Below, one piece after another: positions 26,706 through 32,202 of a DNA stretch of 32,202 bases (its first letter is position 1; each line of letters starts with the position of its first letter). A program made the translations under genes and the position numbers. The DNA comes from Allobrachymonas chironomi DSM 19884. Its GTDB lineage: Bacteria > Pseudomonadota > Gammaproteobacteria > Burkholderiales > Burkholderiaceae_C. The notes beneath the pieces are model-generated. The model saw only the letters and a program-made list of their open reading frames with translations, did no database searches and was not told the origin of the DNA. The DNA is taken from assembly GCF_000374625.1 (NCBI RefSeq), contig NZ_KB894778.1, forward strand, positions 1 through 32,202, in the 5' to 3' direction.

Positions 26706-28631
26706 ATGCAGCAGGGGCGCAAGGCGACAAGAACAGGTTGGGAGCGCTGGCTGCTGACCTGTCTGCTGGCCTGTGTGGCCGTTTTCCTGCCCTTGTCACT
26801 GCAGGCCGATGACGGTTTGCCGGACCATATTTCCAGTCGCGGTTATCTGATGGATCCGGATGGCAACCTGACGCTGGGGCAGGTGGAGCAATTGCCGTTC
26901 CGGCCGATGCCGCAGGTGCTGGCGCTGGGGCATACCAGTGCGGTGATCTGGCTGCGGGTGGATGTGGAGCCGATGGCGGCACGCGATCTGGTGCTGACAC
27001 TGCAGCCTCCCTATCTGGAAGATGTTCGGGTGTTCCTGCCCGGGACCGGGGTGGATGACTGGCAGCATGTGAGGCTGGGCATGCACGTGCCGTATACCGA
27101 ACGTGGACGCAGCGAGGGGCATATCGTCGTGAATCTGCCGGATCGGGCCACGCCGGCGAATCTGCGGGCCTATATCCGGGTGCAGAGCGTGCAGCACCTG
27201 GTGCTCAAGGTGCAGGTCATGCATGCGCAAAAGAGTCTGCAGCAGGACATGCAGCGCAGCCTGCTGGTCAGTTTTGGTGTCGGGCTGTTGCTGACGCTGG
27301 CCGTGCTGGGCCTGCTGCACTGGGGCTCTTCGCGGGATCGGCAGTGGCTGATTGCGGCCGCCACCATGGCCTGCATGCTGCTGGTGGTGTCCGGGACGGC
27401 AGGCTTGCTGGACAAGTACCTGTTTCCGCAGCAGCCCCTGCTGGCGACGGGGCTGAAGGACGTGGCCAGCATCGGGTACATGGCCCTGATGCAGTGGTAT
27501 TTTCTGCGGCTGTTTCGTCTCTATCAGGCACCAGGCTGGACGGTCTTGCCGAACCGGATGTACCTGGCCATGGCCCCGTTGCTGTTGCTGGCCGTGTGGC
27601 TGGGATATGCGCGCGAAGCCTGGCTGCTGCATGTCGCAGTGATCATCATGTATGGCTTCTGGGGGCTGTTCAGCCTCTGGTTTGTGCGCTTCGGCGATGG
27701 CTATATCCGCGTGTTGCTGGCCCTGCTGTTCCTGGCCCAGGTCATGATGGTGCTCTACCTCGAACTGAGTTGGCTCGGCTTGTTGCCGCTGACGGATGTC
27801 AGCCTGTCGGTGCTGTATCCGGAGCTGGCGATTGGTCTGCTGGTGGGCGTTGCGCAGTTTCTGGTGCAATGGCGGCGTGACCATCTGGCCCTGCGTTCCG
27901 CGCTGATGGTGCGCATGCGGGCGGAACGCATGCAACAGGAGCTGTACTGGGAGACTTCGCGCCGGGAGGAAATGGATGGCCTGCTGGGCATGCTGCTGCA
28001 CGAGCTCAAGACACCGCTATCGGCCATCCGGCTGGGCGCGCTGGCGGTAGCCAAGGGGTGGGAGGACATGCCGCCGCTGGTGACCGGACGGCTGCAGCGC
28101 ATCCATCAGTCGGTGGATGCCATGAACATGGTGCTAGACAAGGTACGCCATACCGACCGGATGGAAACCGGGGCCTGGCAGATCAGCCGGGAGTCGTGTG
28201 ATGTGCAGGTGCTGGTGCAACAACTGGTGGCGGAATGTTCGCAACCCTTGCGAGTGCGACTGGAGTCGGGGCTGGAGCAGCCGGTGCAGACCGATCCGGA
28301 CCTGCTGCGCCTGATGATCGGCAATTTGCTGGAGAACGCCCTGGCGTACAGCGAACCGGAGAGCGAGGTCTGCATTCATTTGCAGCCATGGTCGCAGGGG
28401 GGTGGGAAGGAAGGCTTCCGGTTGCGGGTCTGCAACCGGGTGGCCGAGGGACACCAGCCGGATGCATCACGACTGTTCACCAAGTACTACCGTGCCGAGC
28501 ACTCGCACCAGCACACGGGGACCGGGTTGGGCCTGTACTGGGTGCGCCATGTGGCGCTGGCCATGGGCGGAGACATCGTCTACCAGGGAGAGCTGGATGA
28601 AGTCGTGTTCGAGCTGACCTTGCCAGGGTGA
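26706..28631 (+). CDS. membrane sensor histidine kinase with 7TM-DISM input region
   Basis: The 641-residue protein begins with a signal peptide (ending LSLQA/DDG). A periplasmic domain of about 160 residues follows (7TMR-DISM extracellular type, with AVIWLRVDVEP and LQPPYLEDVRVFLP), then seven or so hydrophobic helices (about residues 178-393). The kinase core has H-box LLHELKTPLSAIRLGA with His432, N-box LMIGNLLENALAYS and G-box GTGLGLYWVRH. DISM inputs are thought to bind carbohydrates or other small ligands; the ligand here is unknown. The ATG at 26706 follows GGGAGG; a GTG at 26700 is in frame. The partner regulator lies downstream but separated by 346 bp, which is unusual for such a pair. 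Confidence 0.92.
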   Translation: MQQGRKATRTGWERWLLTCLLACVAVFLPLSLQADDGLPDHISSRGYLMDPDGNLTLGQVEQLPFRPMPQVLALGHTSAVIWLRVDVEPMAARDLVLTLQPPYLEDVRVFLPGTGVDDWQHVRLGMHVPYTERGRSEGHIVVNLPDRATPANLRAYIRVQSVQHLVLKVQVMHAQKSLQQDMQRSLLVSFGVGLLLTLAVLGLLHWGSSRDRQWLIAAATMACMLLVVSGTAGLLDKYLFPQQPLLATGLKDVASIGYMALMQWYFLRLFRLYQAPGWTVLPNRMYLAMAPLLLLAVWLGYAREAWLLHVAVIIMYGFWGLFSLWFVRFGDGYIRVLLALLFLAQVMMVLYLELSWLGLLPLTDVSLSVLYPELAIGLLVGVAQFLVQWRRDHLALRSALMVRMRAERMQQELYWETSRREEMDGLLGMLLHELKTPLSAIRLGALAVAKGWEDMPPLVTGRLQRIHQSVDAMNMVLDKVRHTDRMETGAWQISRESCDVQVLVQQLVAECSQPLRVRLESGLEQPVQTDPDLLRLMIGNLLENALAYSEPESEVCIHLQPWSQGGGKEGFRLRVCNRVAEGHQPDASRLFTKYYRAEHSHQHTGTGLGLYWVRHVALAMGGDIVYQGELDEVVFELTLPG

Positions 28632-28746
28632 GCAGGCTGGCAGATGCGAGGCAATTACAGTATCAAGAGTGCTCCGTCAAGCATGCAGCGCGCCGCGAAT
28701 GTAATAAAGAGGAAAATATCACCATATCCGGGGATAACCTTTTCCG

Positions 28747-28758
28747 ACAATATATTGT
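28747..28758. promoter_or_regulatory. perfect 12-bp palindrome, candidate operator
   Basis: ACAATATATTGT is identical on both strands. It overlaps the start of a -10-like hexamer, so a protein bound there would block or modulate the response-regulator promoter. The binding protein is unknown. Confidence 0.4.
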
Positions 28759-28915
28759 ATGATATAAGGCTGACATCAGGCTTCAATCGCCTCGAGGCAG
28801 GGCTTTGCATGAAAGTCTTGATGCGTCATGGCTGGGTGCCAGATATCTGCACTGCCATTTTGTGGGGCCCGAAAGCTGGTATCGGGTGCGTGACACGGGT
28901 TTTCCCCGGGGCGTT

Positions 28916-28948
28916 CCGGAGCATGAATGCGCGTTATGCATGCTCCGG
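28916..28948 (+). repeat. 10-bp perfect inverted repeat just upstream of the response-regulator start
   Basis: CCGGAGCATG (28916-28925) and CATGCTCCGG (28939-28948) can form a 10-bp stem with a 13-base loop in the mRNA. The stem ends 29 bases before the ATG at 28978. No T run follows, so it is not an ordinary terminator. A leader hairpin affecting translation, RNA processing or an operator dyad are the options. Confidence 0.6.
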
Positions 28949-28977
28949 CCTAGCGGACAATCTCAAATGGTAGGGTC

Positions 28978-29673
28978 ATGCCTGGCGTACTGGAAATCAT
29001 TGTTGTGGAAGATCACCGCTTGCTGCGCGACGAGCTGGTGGATTATCTGAGCAGTCCTGACTGGCATGTGCGTGGTGTCAGCAGCGGACGCGAGCTGGAT
29101 GTGGCCATGACAGAAACCCCTGCCGATGTGCTGGTGCTGGATCTGAACCTGCCGCAGGAAGATGGCATCAGCATCGCCCGTCGCATTCGCAAGGCTTTCC
29201 CGGAAATCGGTATCGTGATGCTGACTGCGCGCGGCGACCAGGCTGACCGTGCCCTGGGCTATGGCAGTGGGGCTGACGTCTATCTGACCAAGCCGACGCA
29301 CGTGGGCGAGCTGGAATCGGTGCTGTTCAACTTGTCCTGCCGCATACGCCCGCGGGATGATGTCCAGCTGATGCTGAGCGAGCACCTGCTGCGGCTGACC
29401 CATGCCGATGGCCGTTCCGCGAGCCTGACCAACAGTGAATACCGGGTGCTGCGCCTGCTGGTGGGTACGCCGGGGCAGGAACTCGGCTATGCCCCCCTGT
29501 GTGAACTGCTTTATCCGGATGATGATGCCGTCTCGCAATCCCGCCAGCGTCTGGCGGTGCTGATGACCCGCCTGCGCCAGAAGATGCAGGAAGAAATGGG
29601 CGTGGAGCAGTGCGTGAAATCGGTGCGCGGGCAAGGCTACCGTCTGACCGTGCCGATACGCCTGGTGCCCTGA
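28978..29673 (+). CDS. OmpR-family response regulator
   Basis: The 231-residue protein has an N-terminal receiver domain with the acidic pair Glu11-Asp12, the phospho-acceptor Asp55 in VLVLDLNLPQEDG, Thr83 in VMLTARGD and Lys105 in VYLTKPTH. The C-terminal DNA-binding winged helix (about 135-225) contains LTNSEYRVLRLLV and ends KSVRGQGYRLTVPI, the OmpR/PhoB hallmark. It would be phosphorylated by the kinase encoded upstream. The ATG is preceded by GGTAGGG. It sits upstream of the OmpA-domain lipoprotein and the adhesin, which are plausible but unproven targets. Confidence 0.94.
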   Translation: MPGVLEIIVVEDHRLLRDELVDYLSSPDWHVRGVSSGRELDVAMTETPADVLVLDLNLPQEDGISIARRIRKAFPEIGIVMLTARGDQADRALGYGSGADVYLTKPTHVGELESVLFNLSCRIRPRDDVQLMLSEHLLRLTHADGRSASLTNSEYRVLRLLVGTPGQELGYAPLCELLYPDDDAVSQSRQRLAVLMTRLRQKMQEEMGVEQCVKSVRGQGYRLTVPIRLVP

Positions 29674-29705
29674 ACTGCTTGCGGGAACGATCTGCCGGAT
29701 AACCT

Positions 29706-29735
29706 GGGCAGCCTTGTGCGGCTGCCCAATTTATT
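29706..29735 (+). terminator. terminator of the response-regulator gene
   Basis: GGGCAGCC (29706-29713) pairs perfectly with GGCTGCCC (29720-29727) around a 6-base loop, followed by an A/T-rich tract (AATTTATTG) rather than a pure T run. It lies 33 bp after the stop codon. The tract is weak, so some readthrough into the OmpA gene is possible. Confidence 0.7.
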
Positions 29736-30037
29736 GCATGATCCCGCATTATCTAACAATCGTTCGTTATTGATGGGCGTCGTACATCCTGGTTTGTCCA
29801 GATGCGCAGCATTTCGCGGCTGCAAGATTAGTGAAATATTACTGGATTTCAGGTATACATAGCGTAACGCATCTGATGTGTAATAGCCGTTATGTCATCA
29901 GGTGGAATGGAGCATGTCTTTTCTGCGCGTCAGATGCGTGTGGGAACAGAGGCTGGCAACTGACTCTCCTGAATGACGTTTATTACCCATGATGCTGTTC
30001 GGCTTGGCGCCGGGTGGTGCGACTGAAGGAGATGGTC
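29736..30037 (+). promoter_or_regulatory. promoter/leader region of the OmpA-adhesin genes
   Basis: This 302-bp gap has no gene but several dyads. ACGCATCTGA (29867-29876) and TCAGATGCGT (29930-29939) are a perfect 10-bp inverted repeat 53 bp apart. Nested in it, CATCTGATG (29870-29878) can pair with CATCAGGTG (29896-29904). The imperfect palindrome AGTGAAATATTACT is at 29830-29843. A TATACA at 29854-29859 is a possible -10 without a good -35. The two nested pairings share sequence, so they would be mutually exclusive RNA folds. The element could equally be an operator for the upstream response regulator. Confidence 0.4.
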
Positions 30038-30967
30038 ATGAAGCAGGCAAGCCGTGTGAACAACTGGGTTCCGGTACTCGGAATGGTGGCAGCGGTCGCG
30101 CTATCCGGCTGTGTGGCAACAGGCGGTGACCGGTATCCCAAGCCGCTGGCAGAAGGCAAGGTGGAGACGCCGGTGGCGCAGGAGATCGCCAGCGCGGTCT
30201 TCATTCGTGAGCCGGGTGAGGTGCAGACCCAGGCGGTCAATATTTTTGTGAATGGCGAGTACATGACTTCACTGCAGGACGGCGCGTTCAAGCAGCAGAA
30301 GGTGTGCGTGGGCCAGAACACGCTGGTGGCGCACCCCAGCGATGTGGGTACACGCTACCAGGAAAAGCGGCTGAACCTGCCCAAGTTTCAGGTGGCGGCG
30401 GGTGAGGTGGCCTATTTCCGCGTGGCGGCAGGCGCTGACGGCAAGCCGGTGTTGCAGCAGCTGGATGCCGAGACCGGCCAGCAGTTGGCACGCGCCCAGA
30501 AGGAGCAGATGCACGCGCTGTCGCGGGTAGAGCCCAAGTGCGTGGTGCCGCTCAAGACCTACACGCTGGAAACCTCGGCACTGTTTCCGTTTGACCGTCA
30601 CGACTACGGCAGCATGCTGGAGCAGGGCAAGCAGGACATCGCGCGTGTGGCGCGTGACATTGCCGCCAGCGATGCCAGGGTGGATCGCATCGAGATTGTC
30701 GGCCACACCGATCCGGAGGGCAGCGACGCCTACAACCAGACGCTGTCGGAGCGCCGTGCTGCCACAGTGCAGCAGGCCCTGCAGCAGCACCAACTGCCCA
30801 CGCGCAACCTCAAGGCCGAAGGTCGTGGTGAAAGCCAGCTGGTGGTGAGCGACTGTCGCGCGCGTTACCCTAACCAGAAGGCACAGCGCACCCAGTGCGA
30901 CCAGCCGAACCGTCGCGTCGAGATCGTGCTGTATGGCACCACTGCTGGAAATATTCCGGGCCAGTAA
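30038..30967 (+). CDS. OmpA-domain outer-membrane lipoprotein
   Basis: The 309-residue protein has a lipoprotein signal with lipobox ALSGC (Cys at about 26). A middle domain of about 140 residues follows (AVFIREPGEVQTQAVNIFVNGEYMTSL, with a pattern seen in proteins that place ligands on a beta-sandwich). The C-terminal OmpA peptidoglycan-binding domain is at about 175-305: LFPFDRHDYGSMLEQG, IEIVGHTDPEGSDAYNQTLSERRA, GRGESQLVVSDC and PNRRVEIVLYG. The domain holds the outer membrane to the cell wall. The ATG at 30038 has AAGGAG six bases upstream; in-frame codons further up do not. The adhesin gene follows after 89 bp without a terminator, so co-transcription is likely, and a role in exporting or anchoring the adhesin is inferred. 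Confidence 0.9.
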   Translation: MKQASRVNNWVPVLGMVAAVALSGCVATGGDRYPKPLAEGKVETPVAQEIASAVFIREPGEVQTQAVNIFVNGEYMTSLQDGAFKQQKVCVGQNTLVAHPSDVGTRYQEKRLNLPKFQVAAGEVAYFRVAAGADGKPVLQQLDAETGQQLARAQKEQMHALSRVEPKCVVPLKTYTLETSALFPFDRHDYGSMLEQGKQDIARVARDIAASDARVDRIEIVGHTDPEGSDAYNQTLSERRAATVQQALQQHQLPTRNLKAEGRGESQLVVSDCRARYPNQKAQRTQCDQPNRRVEIVLYGTTAGNIPGQ

Positions 30968-31056
30968 GCAGCCCGCATCCATCCATTCTTCATCTTGAGT
31001 AGTAACGCCTGCGCAACCCCCACACATCCAGGGGAGCGCGGGCAGGGGAGAGAGAC

Positions 31057-32202
31057 ATGAGCATCCAGAACATTACCCTTCGCATCCTGGCCCAATCCGA
31101 GACGCCGGAACAAGAGCTGCAGATCGCCGGTGGCGAGGGAGGTATCGGTGCCAAGGGGCAGCCGGTGCGCATCCAGGCCGTGGCTGATGTGAAGTATCAC
31201 CTGACAGATGACGGCACCGGTTTTGCACCGGAGAACGTGGCGACCAAACGCGTGGGCAGTGATCTGTACGTGGCGTTTGAAGGTGCCAGTGTGGACCAGC
31301 CGGACCTGATCATCGAGGGCTATTACAAGGACAACGGCGAGCAGGGCTACCGCGAAGGCAGCGACAACCTGCTGGTGGGTACGCACGAGAACGGCAACGT
31401 CTACCCCTTCATTCCGGAGACGGCGCAAGGCAGCGATGCCGTGAGCATGCTGCTGGAAGGCCAGCAGGCGGGTCAGGTGCTGGGTATCAGCGAGGCACCG
31501 GTGCCGCTGTGGTGGCTGCCGCTGCTGGCGGCCCCGCTGCTGGGTGGCGGTGGCGGCAGCACGCCGCCGCCGGTAGACCACAAGCCGGAGATCACGAACC
31601 TGACGCCCAAGGAGAATGGTGGCGATGTGACGGTGGAGGAGGCAGCGCTGGCGCAGGGCAGCAACGCCGCCAGCACGGCAGAGAAGGGCGTGGGTGACTT
31701 CACGATCAAGTCGCAGGATGGCGTCAAGTCGCTGACGATTGGCGGCGTCGAGGTGATCAAGGATGGCGTGCTGACCGGTGCCGTGGTGAGCACGCCGCTG
31801 GGCAACCAGCTGAAGGTGACGGGCTACGACAAGGCCACGGGCAAGGTCAGCTACGAATACACGCTGCTGGGCAGCGAGAAGCACCCCGAGGATGCAGCAA
31901 AGGCCAACAACAGCGTCTACGAAGACCTGAAGGTGGTGCTGACGGACAACGATGGTGACAAGGCCGATGCCACGCTGAGCGTGCAGATCGTGGACGATGT
32001 GCCGACGGCGGTGGATGATGTGGACAGCGTGGCGGCGGGGCAGACGACAGCGGCCACGGGCAACGTGCTCACGGGCGTGGATGCGGCAGGTGGTGACACC
32101 AACACCACGGACGGCGCGAAGGACACGGCGGGAGCCGATGGCGTGACGGTGACGGCGGTGACGGGAGTTGCTGCGGGCACGGTGGGCCAGGCAACGGCAG
32201 GC
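31057..32202 (+). CDS. large BapA-like repeat adhesin, N-terminal part (runs off right edge)
   Basis: The frame is open from the ATG at 31057 (GGGGAG six bases upstream) to the window end: 382 codons without stop. Residues 1 to about 145 resemble the N-terminal prefix domain of BapA/LapF-type giant adhesins (KRVGSDLYVAFEGASVDQPD, EGSDNLLVGTHENGNVYPFIPE). A short hydrophobic and Gly-rich stretch (VPLWWLPLLAAPLLGGGGGS) at about 148-168 ends the prefix. From about 175 acidic, Val/Thr/Asp/Gly-rich modules follow (VVLTDNDGDKADATLSVQIV, DDVPTAVDDVDSVAAGQ, TGNVLTGVDAAGGD), as in T1SS-143/VCBS repeats. There is no N-terminal signal peptide, fitting type I secretion. I see no TAAG/PAAG LapG-cleavage motif in the prefix. 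Confidence 0.85.
   Translation, partial: MSIQNITLRILAQSETPEQELQIAGGEGGIGAKGQPVRIQAVADVKYHLTDDGTGFAPENVATKRVGSDLYVAFEGASVDQPDLIIEGYYKDNGEQGYREGSDNLLVGTHENGNVYPFIPETAQGSDAVSMLLEGQQAGQVLGISEAPVPLWWLPLLAAPLLGGGGGSTPPPVDHKPEITNLTPKENGGDVTVEEAALAQGSNAASTAEKGVGDFTIKSQDGVKSLTIGGVEVIKDGVLTGAVVSTPLGNQLKVTGYDKATGKVSYEYTLLGSEKHPEDAAKANNSVYEDLKVVLTDNDGDKADATLSVQIVDDVPTAVDDVDSVAAGQTTAATGNVLTGVDAAGGDTNTTDGAKDTAGADGVTVTAVTGVAAGTVGQATAG

Larger units (their letters stand above)
28632..28977 (+). other. structured AT-richer spacer between kinase and response-regulator genes
   Basis: This 346-bp interval is clearly less GC-rich than its flanks, especially 28690-28790. It contains TATCC-GG-GGATA (28725-28736), the perfect 12-bp palindrome ACAATATATTGT (28747-28758) followed by -10-like TATGAT (28758-28763) and TATAAG, and the long inverted repeat annotated at 28916-28948. 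A 109-codon frame (28644-28973) crosses it, but it has no ribosome site or protein-like composition and I do not call it. The best reading is a separate, regulated promoter and leader for the response regulator. Confidence 0.5.

Noticed and set aside
28644-28973. A 109-codon frame in the kinase-regulator spacer
   Set aside because: There is no ribosome site and no protein-like hydrophobic pattern, and it is crossed by palindromes and a hairpin; better read as regulatory DNA.

Overview
The window looks like a chromosomal segment of a GC-rich betaproteobacterium. This rests on gene content and protein character: a regulatory-type PTS cluster (EIIA-Man, HPr, EI) whose HPr keeps Ser46, a ybeD-lipB-lipA cluster, a complete atpIBEFHAGDC operon, and a short-form SpeD fused by overlap to SpeE. 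I cannot name genus or species from the sequence alone. Most of the window is ordinary core genome; the accessory signal sits at the two ends.

Layout. 1-415 is the 3' end of an IS3-family insertion sequence abutting the last ~48 codons of a gene it seems to have cut. 416-787 is a gene-poor stretch ending in a terminator. 788-3091 carries a GNAT acetyltransferase and cytochrome b561 (minus strand), a divergent cytochrome c'/c-556-like protein, and a TlpA thioredoxin. 3336-5838 is the PTS cluster. 5851-7226 is speD-speE behind a good sigma70-type promoter and a long leader. 7489-9519 is ybeD-lipB-lipA. 9801-16955 is the F1Fo ATP synthase operon, with a promoter upstream and a strong terminator downstream. 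17263-19474 is a lemA - ygcG-like TPM - small TPM operon. A small conserved unknown, a membrane-anchored cytochrome c5 and tRNA-Arg(CCG) follow.

21241-25030 is a valine-catabolism operon (methylmalonate-semialdehyde dehydrogenase, isobutyryl-CoA dehydrogenase-like, 3-hydroxyisobutyrate dehydrogenase). It is read away from a divergent XRE/short-chain-fatty-acyl regulator, and the shared 171-bp intergenic region holds six copies of a YTGTRAAW element. 26706-29673 is a two-component pair (7TM-DISM histidine kinase, OmpR-type regulator) split by an unusual AT-richer 346-bp spacer with dyad symmetries. 30038-32202 is an OmpA-domain lipoprotein followed by the start of a large BapA-like, probably type-I-secreted adhesin that runs off the window.

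I found no CRISPR array, prophage, toxin-antitoxin pair or clearly new enzyme system. The most interesting items are the YTGTRAAW operator array, the structured kinase/regulator spacer, and the kinase/regulator/OmpA/adhesin neighbourhood, which may be a surface-attachment module. All functional statements are from motif recognition by eye; no database search was run.
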